Assembly: GCA_023436885.1 (NCBI GenBank) | Contig: JAEZHI010000007.1 | Span: forward strand, 62,001-126,000 | Direction of reading: 5' to 3' | Length of the DNA: 64,000 bases | DNA from: Pseudomonadota bacterium | GTDB taxonomy: Bacteria; Pseudomonadota; Alphaproteobacteria; Rhizobiales; Pleomorphomonadaceae | In this document: positions 41,512 through 49,879 of the stretch, piece by piece | Layout of the letters: every line of letters starts with the position of its first letter | Position numbering within the stretch: position 1 is the stretch's first letter | The notes under the pieces: model-generated | What the model was told of the DNA's origin: nothing | What the model saw: only the letters and a program-made list of their open reading frames with translations | The model's database searches: none | Program-made: the position numbers and the translations under genes

Positions 41512-41904
41512 ATGTTCACAGCCGTCAGCCATGAGATCGTCGTCAACGTCGAGCCGAGCTATCTTCCCGGCGAGTCCGACCCTGACGAGCACCGCTACGT
41601 CTGGTCCTACAGGGTCGTCATCTCCAACCATGGCTCGCGGGCCGTTCAGCTCATGACACGCGCATGGGAAATCACCGACGGCAACGGCATCCGCCGCACG
41701 GTCACCGGACCGGGCGTCGTTGGTCAGCAGCCGATCATCGAGCCCGGCGAGGCCTTCGAATATACAAGCGGCTGTCCACTCTCGACGCCCAGCGGCATCA
41801 TGTCGGGCAGCTATCACATGGTGGACGACCGAGGCACGGCGCTGGAGGTAACCATTCCGGCCTTCTCGCTCGACAGCCCGATGGCCGTCCGAACGCTGAA
41901 TTAA
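41512..41904 (+). CDS. apaG: ApaG domain protein (Co2+/Mg2+ efflux-associated)
   Basis: 130-residue single fibronectin-like ApaG domain: VEPSYLPGESDPDEHRYVWSYRV, GPGVVGQQP and FEYTSGCPLSTPSGIMSGSY are the conserved segments (cited in part). ApaG is linked to cation efflux and Ap4A effects in enterics; its mechanism is not proven. ATG 41512 follows a GGGACG stretch. It stands 31 bases after the binding-protein stop. Confidence 0.9.
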   Translation: MFTAVSHEIVVNVEPSYLPGESDPDEHRYVWSYRVVISNHGSRAVQLMTRAWEITDGNGIRRTVTGPGVVGQQPIIEPGEAFEYTSGCPLSTPSGIMSGSYHMVDDRGTALEVTIPAFSLDSPMAVRTLN

Positions 41905-42076
41905 TTCAGCCTCCGTTACCGGCGGGCTTCGGCCCTCAACCTCCGTTCCGCTTGGCGACGGAAACCACTGACTCGGCTTCTTGTTACTTATCCTTTGATC
42001 GCTCCGATGGCTGGACAAGGCCGGCTGCCGCGCCTATCTGTCGGCAACCCTCCTCACCGAAAAGCCGGAGCGTCAT

Positions 42077-42352
42077 ATGTCCGACCGTTTCGAGCGCCTG
42101 TTAGGCGACAGCCCGGCGCGCCTTCTTCTGCGGCTCGTCATTCTTTCGCTGGTCGTCGGTGTCGTCCTGGCGGCGCTTGGCGTCGAGCCTCATGACATTG
42201 TCGCTTCGGGGCTTCGCTTCATCAACCATATCTGGGCCATGGGCTTTGACACCGTCGATCGCGTCTGGCGCTATTTCCTGCTCGGCGCCGTGGTGGTCAT
42301 TCCTGTCTGGCTCGTGTTGCGTCTTCTTAACGCCGGTCGCAATCGCTTCTGA
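42077..42352 (+). CDS. Small membrane protein (DUF6460-like)
   Basis: 91 residues with two hydrophobic helices (about 17-35 VILSLVVGVVLAALGV and 66-84 FLLGAVVVIPVWLVLRLL), joined by an amphipathic loop with FINHIWAMGFDTVDRVWRY. It resembles small inner-membrane proteins of rhizobia given a DUF6460 name; function unknown. ATG 42077 follows CCGGAG. It is 172 bases after apaG and precedes nudC by 60 bases. Confidence 0.7.
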   Translation: MSDRFERLLGDSPARLLLRLVILSLVVGVVLAALGVEPHDIVASGLRFINHIWAMGFDTVDRVWRYFLLGAVVVIPVWLVLRLLNAGRNRF

Positions 42353-42412
42353 CCGACGCCTCCAAGCATGCGCCCGGCATTTGGAGCCGGCGCGCGGAAA
42401 GCGAACTGCAAG

Positions 42413-43348
42413 ATGATCCTGCCTCCTGCTCCTCCCTCAGGATTCGACTGGTCGAGCCACAACGCCTACTCCGTCAACCAACTTCACCGTCACTCCGAGC
42501 AACGCACCGACGCGGCCCTGGTGCAACGACATCTAGAGAATCCGAGCCGCCGACTGATGATGCTGTTCGGCGATCGGGTGCTCGTGAAATCGGGGCGTCT
42601 CGACTTCGAAGGCAGTGTCGCCAGCGCCTTGTTTCAGGAGACGGAGACGCAGATCTTCCTCGGCCTAGACCCCGAGGGGCGTCCCTGGTTTGCGGGCGAG
42701 TTCAAGAATGAGCCGGAACTGGAGCCGGGCGAAATCCTGGTCGATCTTCGCAGCCTTGCGCGAGACGCCCTGGTAGGCGCCGAAGGCTTTGGGCCAGTTG
42801 CGCAGGCACGTGCGACGCTGTTCTGGCACCAGCGCCACCGCTTCTGCGGCGTTTGCGGCGCACCAACCGAAAGCATCGCGGCCGGGTATCAGCGCAACTG
42901 CACGGGCTGCGGCACGCAGCATTTCCCGCGCACCGACCCCGTGGTGATCATGCTGATCCAGGACGGCGAGGATCGCGTGTTGCTTGGCCGTACCCCGCGC
43001 TTCGAGGCGGGCATGTATACCTGCCTTGCCGGCTTCATGGAGCCGGGCGAGACGGTCGAGGACGCGGTGCGCCGTGAAGTGAAGGAAGAATCAGGCATCG
43101 ACGTCGGCGCCGTTCGCTATCACGCCAGCCAGCCTTGGCCCTTCCCGGCCAACCTGATGCTCGGCTGCTATGGCGAAGCCATCTCCACCGACATCAAGGT
43201 CGACAAGGCGGAGATGGATGACTGCGCCTGGTTCAGCCGCGACGAGGTCAAGGCAATGCTTGAGACCACCGAGGTCGGCAAGCTGCATTGCCCGCCGAGA
43301 CTCGCGGTCGCCCGCCATCTCATCGAAGTGTGGGCCGATCTGAAATAG
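42413..43348 (+). CDS. nudC: NADH pyrophosphatase (Nudix), NudC
   Basis: 311 residues. The zinc ribbon is FCGVCGAP with NCTGCGTQHFPR, the Nudix box GFMEPGETVEDAVRREVKEESG (key part GETVEDAVRREVKEE), and the family-specific SQPWPFPANLM follows. NudC cleaves NAD(H) and removes NAD caps from RNA. The start is uncertain: ATG 42413 (MILPPAPPSGF) fits the family better than the ATG at 42368. It converges on pheA with a 6-base gap. Confidence 0.92.
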   Translation: MILPPAPPSGFDWSSHNAYSVNQLHRHSEQRTDAALVQRHLENPSRRLMMLFGDRVLVKSGRLDFEGSVASALFQETETQIFLGLDPEGRPWFAGEFKNEPELEPGEILVDLRSLARDALVGAEGFGPVAQARATLFWHQRHRFCGVCGAPTESIAAGYQRNCTGCGTQHFPRTDPVVIMLIQDGEDRVLLGRTPRFEAGMYTCLAGFMEPGETVEDAVRREVKEESGIDVGAVRYHASQPWPFPANLMLGCYGEAISTDIKVDKAEMDDCAWFSRDEVKAMLETTEVGKLHCPPRLAVARHLIEVWADLK

Positions 43349-43354
43349 CCTGGA

Positions 43355-44239
43355 CTACTCGCCGGGCCGGAGCCCCAGATGGGCAGCCGGCTCGCGGATC
43401 TTCTCGCGGAACGGGCTCGCCGGGTAGCTGCCGAACACCTTGACCTCACGGCTGAAGAACTCGAGTTCCTCAAGCGCGAACTTCACTGCCGGGTCGTCGG
43501 GATGGCCTTCGACGTCTGCATAGAACTGCGTCGCAAAGAACTGCCCCTCAAGCTGATAGCTCTCGAGCTTGGTCATGTTGATGCCGTTGGTCGAGAACCC
43601 GCCCAGTGCTTTGTAAAGCGCCGCCGGAATGTTGCGGACTCGGAAGATGAAGGTCGTCACGGTCGGTGTGCCGAGCGGCGGCGCCGCGGCGGGCTGCGGT
43701 GACAGGATAATGAAGCGCGTCGTGTTGTGAAGCGTGTCCTCGCAGTCGGCCTTCAGCACGTCGAGGCCATAGATCTTGGCAGCCAGCGAAGAAGCGATGG
43801 CGGCGCGCGTCGGATCGCCGGCTTCGGCGATTTCGCGGGCGGAACCTGCAGTATCTGCGCCGACGATCGGCGTAATGCCGAGGGCGCGGAGGGTCTGGCG
43901 GCATTGGCCCAGCGCCTGAACATGGCTCTGCGCGATACGGATATCCTCCAGCCGCGAACCCCGAACGCCGAGAAGCTGATGATGCACCGGCAGGAAGTGT
44001 TCGCCGATGATGTGAACATCGGCGTGGGGCAGGATGTGGTGGATGTCAGCGACGCGACCGGCCGTCGAGTTTTCGATCGGTATCATGCCGAGATCGCCGG
44101 CTCCGGAAGCCAGCGCAGCAAAGCAATCCTCGAAGGTCGGGCAGGCGACTGGCTCGCAATCGGGATAGACCTCGAGAGCGGCGAGATGGGAGTTGGCACC
44201 CGGCTCGCCCTGGAACACGACCTTCAGCTTGTCCGACAT
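43355..44239 (-). CDS. pheA: Prephenate dehydratase
   Basis: 294 residues. The dehydratase domain (about 5-185) has FQGEPGANSH, GMIPIENSTAG and the catalytic NTTRF motif; an ACT domain (about 200-280) follows. It decarboxylates and dehydrates prephenate to phenylpyruvate for phenylalanine. The usual ESRP motif reads ESYQ, as in other alphaproteobacterial versions, so feedback by phenylalanine may differ. ATG 44239 follows GGAAGAG; upstream in-frame starts (44383) are not supported. The 5' region is shared with the divergent cytochrome gene. Confidence 0.93.
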   Translation of the reverse strand: MSDKLKVVFQGEPGANSHLAALEVYPDCEPVACPTFEDCFAALASGAGDLGMIPIENSTAGRVADIHHILPHADVHIIGEHFLPVHHQLLGVRGSRLEDIRIAQSHVQALGQCRQTLRALGITPIVGADTAGSAREIAEAGDPTRAAIASSLAAKIYGLDVLKADCEDTLHNTTRFIILSPQPAAAPPLGTPTVTTFIFRVRNIPAALYKALGGFSTNGINMTKLESYQLEGQFFATQFYADVEGHPDDPAVKFALEELEFFSREVKVFGSYPASPFREKIREPAAHLGLRPGE

Positions 44240-44564
44240 TGTTCTCTTCCGCTTTGCAAAAGACGGAGAGCGGCATAGCAGCACCGCCAGAGCAATTCCA
44301 GCAAAAGTGGATGCTGGCCTTTTTCCTCGAATTTGGTCGACGAATTCCCTCTGGCAGACCAACGAAACAACGCCAATAAACACATTTCATGGTTGCAACT
44401 TCTCAAGCAGTGCCAAGACCTGAGGATAGTTTGCAGCTGCGTGCAAAATCCCGTATATGCTGCCACGTGTGACCAAAAAGCCTCTGGCGAGGTCCACCCT
44501 CAGATCGCCAAATGTCACGCGCGCCGGGGCTGGCGTCGCGCGACCCAAGGAGCCGGTGTCCCCG
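44240..44564. other. Divergent region between pheA and cytochrome c gene
   Basis: 325 bases with no gene. At 44289-44337 lies a degenerate rhizobial palindrome with an embedded terminator-like stem. The right part, from about 44457, is open in the cytochrome frame but does not look like protein sequence. Confidence 0.45.
44289..44337. repeat. Degenerate rhizobial intergenic palindrome
   Basis: AGAGCAATTCCAGCAAAAG is followed by an 11-base spacer and CTTTTTCCTCGAATTTGGTC, a mismatched inverted repeat whose left half matches the interspersed palindrome seen in many Rhizobium/Mesorhizobium/Brucella genomes. The inner CCAGC-10-GCTGG with CCTTTTT (44298-44324) resembles a terminator on the plus strand. 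Recognition is from memory of that family. Confidence 0.5.
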
Positions 44565-45155
44565 ATGTCGCTGCAACCCAACAAGATTCTCGGCGCCGTG
44601 CTGGCGGTTGCCGTTGTCGTTTTTGCCGTGGAATTCCTGTCAGGTCAGATCTTCGCGAAGGAAGAACCCGCCGCACCGGGCTATGTGGTGGACATGAAGG
44701 CCGCTCCGGCCGTAGCGACCGCAGATGCATCGGCACCGGCAAGCGCTCCGGCAGCTGCTGCCGGGCAGCCAGCAGCAGCTGCCGCTGCCGATGTCGCGCC
44801 CATCGCTGACCGCCTCAAGACCGCCGATGCGGCCGCCGGCGAAAAGACCGCCAAGGTTTGTACTGCCTGCCATTCGTTCGCCAATACGGGTGACAACAAG
44901 GTCGGCCCTGGTCTTTGGGAAGTGGTCAACCGCAAGCCGGGCAGCCACGACGGCTTCAAGTACTCCCAGGGCATGTCGACCTTCGGCGAGACCCACACCT
45001 GGGACTACGCCACGCTCGACGTCTACCTGACCAATCCCAAGGCCGAGGTGCCGGGTAACAAGATGGCCTTTGCCGGTCTCAAGAAGCCGGAGGACCGCGC
45101 CAACGTGATTGCCTATCTGAGGTCGCTGTCGGCCAATCCGGCTCCGCTGCCGTAA
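44565..45155 (+). CDS. Membrane-anchored cytochrome c (CycM-like)
   Basis: 196 residues: N-terminal membrane anchor (about 8-24, ILGAVLAVAVVVFAVEFL), an Ala/Pro-rich tether of about 60 residues, then a class I cytochrome c (about 95-196) with CTACH as the haem site and MAFAG carrying the likely axial methionine; KVGPGLW follows CxxCH in the usual way. In rhizobia such proteins pass electrons from the bc1 complex to oxidases. The ATG at 44565 gives a clean anchor; AAGGAG lies 15 bases upstream, a little far. The gene ends with a strong terminator. Confidence 0.88.
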   Translation: MSLQPNKILGAVLAVAVVVFAVEFLSGQIFAKEEPAAPGYVVDMKAAPAVATADASAPASAPAAAAGQPAAAAAADVAPIADRLKTADAAAGEKTAKVCTACHSFANTGDNKVGPGLWEVVNRKPGSHDGFKYSQGMSTFGETHTWDYATLDVYLTNPKAEVPGNKMAFAGLKKPEDRANVIAYLRSLSANPAPLP

Positions 45156-45183
45156 GGCGCGCTTGAGAAATACGAGATGCGGC

Positions 45184-45213
45184 GGGCGGCCTTCAGGCCG
45201 CCCTTTGTTTTTT
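45184..45213 (+). terminator. Terminator after the cytochrome c gene
   Basis: GGGCGGCC-TTCA-GGCCGCCC followed by TTTGTTTTTT. The stem overlaps the last codons of the convergent EamA gene, so both genes share this region. Confidence 0.9.
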
Positions 45214-46071
45214 CAGGAAGGCCGGCAGCGGCAGCGCGATGGTCGCAAGTCCCAAGAGAATGAGGCCCATGCCGGCGACGCGTAATGGCGAGAAGGTTTC
45301 ACCGAGCACCAGCCAGGACGACAACGTGCCGAATAAGGGAACAAGAAGCGAGAAGGGCGCCACGGTCGAGGCTGGGTGATTCCTGAGCAGGAAGCCCCAG
45401 AGGCCGAAGCCAACCAAGGTGGCGAGAAGAGCTAGATAGAGCACGGAGCTGGCCCCGACGAAACCCATGCCAGTGACGCCCGAGACAATTGCCGGCCATC
45501 CTTCGAAAGCAAGGGACAGCAGGAAGAGCGGAATCGGTGGCACGAGGCTCAGCCAGACCATCATGGGCAGCATGTCGGCCTTGCCCGCCCCCCGCATCAA
45601 CACGTTGCCGATCGCCCAGCTCGCTGCGGAGGCAATGGTCAAGCCCAAGCCAATCGCCGTGAAATCGCCCCCGACTGTCGTGGCGATGGTCAGCAACCCC
45701 AGGGCGGCGATGACGGCGCCCGCCAGTTGGCGCGACTTCGGTCGTTCGCCAAGCGCAAGGGACGCGAAGAGAATGGTCAGAAAGGCTTGGCTTTGCAGCG
45801 TCACCGAAGCCAAACCCGGCGGCATCCCGAGCTTCATGGCCGGAAACAGGAAGCCGAACTGACCGACGAACAAGGTCATCCCGATGGCGATCATCCTGGA
45901 CAGCGGCACAGTCGGTCGCGCCAAGAAGACCGCCGGCAAGGCCGCGACGACAAACCGTAGCGCAGCCAGCAGCAACGGCGGTACGGATCCCAAGCCGAGG
46001 CGGATCACGACGAAGTTGAAACCCCAAATCGCCGTGACGAGAACGGCGAGGGCAATATGGCGGATGGGCAT
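45193..46071 (-). CDS. EamA-family (DMT) transporter
   Basis: 292-residue inner-membrane exporter of the drug/metabolite superfamily with about ten hydrophobic helices in two EamA repeats (AIWGFNFVVIRLGLG at the start, ASSVLYLALLATLVGFGLWG in the second). Resembles EamA/RhaT-type exporters of amino acids or metabolites; the substrate is not known. It ends with a basic KKQRAA tail. The betI gene precedes it on the same strand with a 63-base gap. Confidence 0.85.
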   Translation of the reverse strand: MPIRHIALAVLVTAIWGFNFVVIRLGLGSVPPLLLAALRFVVAALPAVFLARPTVPLSRMIAIGMTLFVGQFGFLFPAMKLGMPPGLASVTLQSQAFLTILFASLALGERPKSRQLAGAVIAALGLLTIATTVGGDFTAIGLGLTIASAASWAIGNVLMRGAGKADMLPMMVWLSLVPPIPLFLLSLAFEGWPAIVSGVTGMGFVGASSVLYLALLATLVGFGLWGFLLRNHPASTVAPFSLLVPLFGTLSSWLVLGETFSPLRVAGMGLILLGLATIALPLPAFLKKQRAA

Positions 46072-46134
46072 AAGCGACGGCTCCTGGAGGGACAGCGAGC
46101 CTAGCCGTGCGATAGGCCCGACGCAAACGGGGAA

Positions 46135-46725
46135 TTATTCCGCCTTGGCATTGGCCGCGAGGCGTCCATCGAGATAGTCGCGGAGGATGCCAAGCGCCTC
46201 TTCTGGTGATCGATGCAGCGTCGGCAAGGCAGCATGAAGCCACAGGCCGTCGATCATCGCGGCGATACCGCGAGCCAATGCAACCGCGCCATCCCCCACG
46301 AGCGGCCTCAGATCATGGCGCAGGTTGGATTCAAGCCGCTTGAGATAGATGCTGAGCAGACGCGCCGCCGCGCCATCGTGCACCGACTGCATATAGAAGG
46401 CGAGCCAGGTGGAGATCAGCGCCGGCGAGAACTGCTCCGGAGCGAAGCTTGCTTCCAGAATGGCATCGACGCGAGCACGGGAACTATCCGCATCTGCTAG
46501 GCGGCGCCGTGCAGCCAACGCGAACTCGCCCAGGAGGTGCCGCATGGTGGCCGAGAGTAGCTCATCCTTGGAACCGAAATAGTGATGGGCAAGCGCCGGC
46601 GATACCCCAGCCCGCTTAGCGATATCGCCCATAGTGACACCATTCAGGCCGCGTTCGTGAATGGCCTCGACCGCAGCGATGACCAGTTGCTGCCTGCGGA
46701 TCGGCTGCATGCCTAGTTTCGGCAT
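46135..46725 (-). CDS. betI: TetR-family regulator BetI-like
   Basis: 196 residues. TetR helix-turn-helix at about 25-50: GVTMGDIAKRAGVSPALAHHYFGSKDELL (key parts MGDIAKRAGVS and HYFGSK), then a BetI-type ligand domain (YLDGRLAANAKAE at the end). BetI senses choline and represses choline uptake and glycine-betaine genes. It stands divergent from choXWV across 290 bases with a fitting palindrome. ATG 46725 follows GAGGAGAGCGTG; a GTG three bases earlier is alternative. Confidence 0.85.
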   Translation of the reverse strand: MPKLGMQPIRRQQLVIAAVEAIHERGLNGVTMGDIAKRAGVSPALAHHYFGSKDELLSATMRHLLGEFALAARRRLADADSSRARVDAILEASFAPEQFSPALISTWLAFYMQSVHDGAAARLLSIYLKRLESNLRHDLRPLVGDGAVALARGIAAMIDGLWLHAALPTLHRSPEEALGILRDYLDGRLAANAKAE

Positions 46726-46761
46726 CACGCTCTCCTCGTTACAGGTGACAGCATATTTTTA

Positions 46762-46775
46762 ATTGACTGCTCAAT
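46762..46775. promoter_or_regulatory. Candidate BetI operator
   Basis: ATTGA-CTGC-TCAAT is a perfect inverted repeat, and the flanks TTTTTA and CAATAAAAA extend it partly. It lies 37 bases upstream of the betI start. A plus-strand TTGACT overlaps it, with ATATAG about 18 bases on, so an operator on a choX-side promoter is possible. The assignment rests on position and on similarity in outline to published BetI sites. Confidence 0.5.
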
Positions 46776-47015
46776 CAATAAAAATCATATAGCGTAGATC
46801 TGACTGGTTAGAGACGGATTGGCTCGGCCATAGGTCGATAAATACGCTGTAAGCCGCCATTTCCGGCACTGCAGACGAAGTAATCCACGCACAGTCTTCA
46901 AAAAAGCATTGGCAAGCACAGGAAAATGCGTATTCATTTCGCTCCGCATGGTCATAAAACTTTCACGCCCTGAGCGAGACGCGATCTCCGCTGGGCTCGA
47001 GGAGCACTTCTGTCG

Positions 47016-47951
47016 ATGAAATCCGCCTTTGTCGCCCTGCCGATGGCCCTTGCTCTCGCCGGTCCCGCGCTCGCTGCCGATGGCGATACTTGCACCAAGG
47101 TGCGTTTTGCCGATGTCGGCTGGACAGATATCGCTGCAACCACCGGCGCCGCATCGGTGGTGCTTGAGGGGCTCGGCTATCAGCCAGAGGTCCAACTCCT
47201 CGCGCTGCCAGTCACATTCGCCTCTCTCGCCAACGGCGACATCGACGTCTTCCTTGGTAACTGGATGCCCACCATGGAAGCCGACCTCAAGCCCTATCGC
47301 GAGAAGGGCACGATTGAGGTGACAGGCATCAATCTCGAGGGCGCAAAATACACGCTGGCCGTACCGAAATACACATTCGATGCCGGTCTGAAGTCCTTCG
47401 CCGATATCGCCAAGTTCAAGTCGGAGCTCGACGGAAAGATCTATGGCATCGAACCCGGCAATGATGGCAATCGCCTGATCCTCGGCATGATCAATGACGG
47501 AAAGTTCGATCTGTCCGGGTTTGAACTGGTCGAAAGCTCCGAGCAAGGCATGCTCGCCGAGGTCAGCCGTGCCGTGAAGGACAAGAAGCCGATCGTGTTC
47601 CTTGGCTGGGAACCGCATCCGATGAACGCCCGTTTCGAAATGTCTTACCTCTCCGGCGGCGATGACATCTTCGGACCGAACTTCGGTGGCGCCACCATCT
47701 ACACCAACACGCGCAAGAACCTCGCGGCCGACTGTCCGAACCTCGGCAAGTTCGTCCGTAACCTAAAGTTCACGCTGCCCTTCGAGAACGAGATCATGGG
47801 CGACATTCTCGACAATGGCGCAGAAGCCAAGGATGCGGCCAAGGCTTGGCTGAAGGTGCATCCGGATACTCTCACCCCCTGGCTCGATGGCGTGACGACG
47901 CGCGACGGCAAGGATGGCCTCGCCGCCGTAAAGGCGTCGCTGGGCCTCTGA
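47016..47951 (+). CDS. choX: Choline ABC transporter substrate-binding protein ChoX
   Basis: 311-residue periplasmic protein with signal peptide 1-20 (cut after ALA). OpuAC/ProX-type fold for quaternary ammonium; aromatic residues that could form the choline cage sit in VGWTD, GNWMPTM and GWEPHPM. High-affinity choline uptake feeds glycine-betaine synthesis. GAGGAG is 10-15 bases before the ATG. First gene of choXWV, spaced 33 bases before choW. Confidence 0.92.
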   Translation: MKSAFVALPMALALAGPALAADGDTCTKVRFADVGWTDIAATTGAASVVLEGLGYQPEVQLLALPVTFASLANGDIDVFLGNWMPTMEADLKPYREKGTIEVTGINLEGAKYTLAVPKYTFDAGLKSFADIAKFKSELDGKIYGIEPGNDGNRLILGMINDGKFDLSGFELVESSEQGMLAEVSRAVKDKKPIVFLGWEPHPMNARFEMSYLSGGDDIFGPNFGGATIYTNTRKNLAADCPNLGKFVRNLKFTLPFENEIMGDILDNGAEAKDAAKAWLKVHPDTLTPWLDGVTTRDGKDGLAAVKASLGL

Positions 47952-47984
47952 CCCTGACGCGACAGATAGGAAGTTGACGCGATC

Positions 47985-48815
47985 ATGGATTTGCTCACGG
48001 CCTACAAAATACCGGTTGGCGCCTGGGCCAAGACGCTGGTCGACTGGCTGACGGCCAATGGCGGCGGCGTCTTCGACGGCATCGCCGCCGTGCTGGGCGG
48101 CGCCGTCGGTTGGATCGTCGTCGCATTGCAAGCCCCGCCGCCGCCAGTCACTGTGGCGCTGATCGCCACGCTGGCCTTCATCCTGAAGCGTTCGATCCCC
48201 CTGGCTCTGTTCGTCGCCGCCTCCCTGCTCTTCATCGTCAATCAGGGCTTCTGGAAAGAGACGACGCAGACGCTGGCGCTCGTGGTGGCCTCCTCTGCCG
48301 TCTGCATGGGACTAGGCGTGCCGATCGGCATTCTTGCCGCACGACGCGCCTGGGCCATGGCGGCACTCCGGCCCGTGCTCGATCTGATGCAGACGATTCC
48401 GACCTTCGTCTATCTCATTCCGGCACTGGTGCTTTTCGGGCTCGGCATGGTGCCCGGTCTGATCGCCACGGTGATCTTTGCCCTGCCCGCTTCGATCCGC
48501 CTGACGGCGCTTGGCGTTTCCTCGACACCAAAGCCGCTCCTTGAAGCAGCCGACAGTTTCGGCGCCACGCCGCTGCAGCGCCTCGTGAAAGTGGAATTGC
48601 CATATGCGATGCCGCAGATCCTTGCCGGCCTGACCCAAACGATCATGTTGTCGCTGTCCATGGTGGTGATCGCGGCAATGGTCGGAGCCAATGGCCTGGG
48701 CGTGCCAGTGGTCAGGGCGCTTAACACCGTCAACATCGGCATGGGCTTCACCGCCGGGCTGGCCATCGTGCTCATTGCCATCATGCTCGATCGCATGTGC
48801 CGGATTCGCGGCTGA
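47985..48815 (+). CDS. choW: Choline ABC transporter permease ChoW
   Basis: 276-residue ProW-type permease with about six hydrophobic helices. PTFVYLIPALVLFGLGMVPG and the loop LEAADSFGATPLQRLVKVELP contain the EAA-type ATPase contact (EAADSFGATPLQ). It carries choline through the inner membrane, energised by ChoV. Confidence 0.92.
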   Translation: MDLLTAYKIPVGAWAKTLVDWLTANGGGVFDGIAAVLGGAVGWIVVALQAPPPPVTVALIATLAFILKRSIPLALFVAASLLFIVNQGFWKETTQTLALVVASSAVCMGLGVPIGILAARRAWAMAALRPVLDLMQTIPTFVYLIPALVLFGLGMVPGLIATVIFALPASIRLTALGVSSTPKPLLEAADSFGATPLQRLVKVELPYAMPQILAGLTQTIMLSLSMVVIAAMVGANGLGVPVVRALNTVNIGMGFTAGLAIVLIAIMLDRMCRIRG

Positions 48816-48826
48816 GGAGTTGTTTC

Positions 48827-49873
48827 TTGTCCCCCTCCCGCGTTCGCGATGCGCTGCGCTTCGAGCGCGTCGACATTGTCTTCGGCAAGAAGCCGGAAGC
48901 CGCCTTTCCGCTGATCGACGCCGGCCTGGGGCCATCGGAGATCACTGCCGATACCGGCCTCACCGTCGGCGCGATGCAGGCGTCCTTTTCCGTGCGCGAA
49001 GGCGAGTGCCTCGTGCTGATGGGCCTGTCGGGATCGGGCAAATCGACCCTGGTCCGTGCCGTCAATGGACTCAACCGGGTGAGCCGTGGTCGTCTTTTTG
49101 TGCGCGACGGCAACGAAGAAGTCGACGTTGCCCGCTGCGACGCGGCAGCTCTGCGGCATATCCGTCGGCAGCGCGTCGCCATGGTGTTCCAGCAGTTTGG
49201 CCTGCTGCCATGGCGGACGGTGGCCGACAATGTGGCGCTCGGTCTTGAACTGTCCGGCCTCCCGAAACAGGAAATAGCGACGCGCGTCGAAGCGGAGCTG
49301 CAACGCGTTCATTTATCGGACTGGGCCGATCGAAGGGTGCAGGAGCTTTCCGGCGGCATGCAGCAGCGGGTAGGCCTTGCCCGCGCCTTCGCGACCGAGG
49401 CGCCGATCCTGCTGATGGATGAGCCCTTCTCGGCACTCGATCCACTCATTCGCGACAAGCTGCAGGACGAACTGATCGGCTTTCGCGCCGAGCTCAAGCG
49501 CACGATCCTGTTTGTCAGCCACGATCTCGACGAAGCGATGAAACTGGGCGACCGCATCGCCATCATGGCTGGCGGTCGCGTCGTGCAGGTGGGCACGGCG
49601 CAGGAAATCATGCTGGCCCCGGCAACGCCTTATGTGGCCGAGTTCGTCGCCCACATGAACCCGCTCAATGTGCTGCGCGCCGCAGACGTCATGGTGCCAA
49701 GCGAAGAGATCGCACGCGACTCGGAGAGCGCCGTGGTTACCCCCCGCACCCCCATCCGCGAGGTGATGGCCGCGTCCGTCGCCACCGGCAAACCGGTTCT
49801 GGTCGAGGACGGCGACGAGATCATCGGCGCCATCAGCTCGGAAGCGATCCTCAAGGCCATCCTGAGGAAATAG
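48827..49873 (+). CDS. choV: Choline ABC transporter ATP-binding protein ChoV
   Basis: 348 residues. Walker A GLSGSGKST, Q loop QQFGLLPW, signature LSGGMQQR, Walker B LLMDEPFSALD, H loop SHDLDEA; a C-terminal CBS-like regulatory part (about 270-348) as in ProV-type ATPases, probably single. The TTG at 48827 is chosen because GAGGAG lies 8 bases before it; a GTG at 48797 overlaps choW. It converges on the agmatinase-like gene. Confidence 0.92.
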   Translation: MSPSRVRDALRFERVDIVFGKKPEAAFPLIDAGLGPSEITADTGLTVGAMQASFSVREGECLVLMGLSGSGKSTLVRAVNGLNRVSRGRLFVRDGNEEVDVARCDAAALRHIRRQRVAMVFQQFGLLPWRTVADNVALGLELSGLPKQEIATRVEAELQRVHLSDWADRRVQELSGGMQQRVGLARAFATEAPILLMDEPFSALDPLIRDKLQDELIGFRAELKRTILFVSHDLDEAMKLGDRIAIMAGGRVVQVGTAQEIMLAPATPYVAEFVAHMNPLNVLRAADVMVPSEEIARDSESAVVTPRTPIREVMAASVATGKPVLVEDGDEIIGAISSEAILKAILRK

Positions 49874-49879
49874 ACGCGG

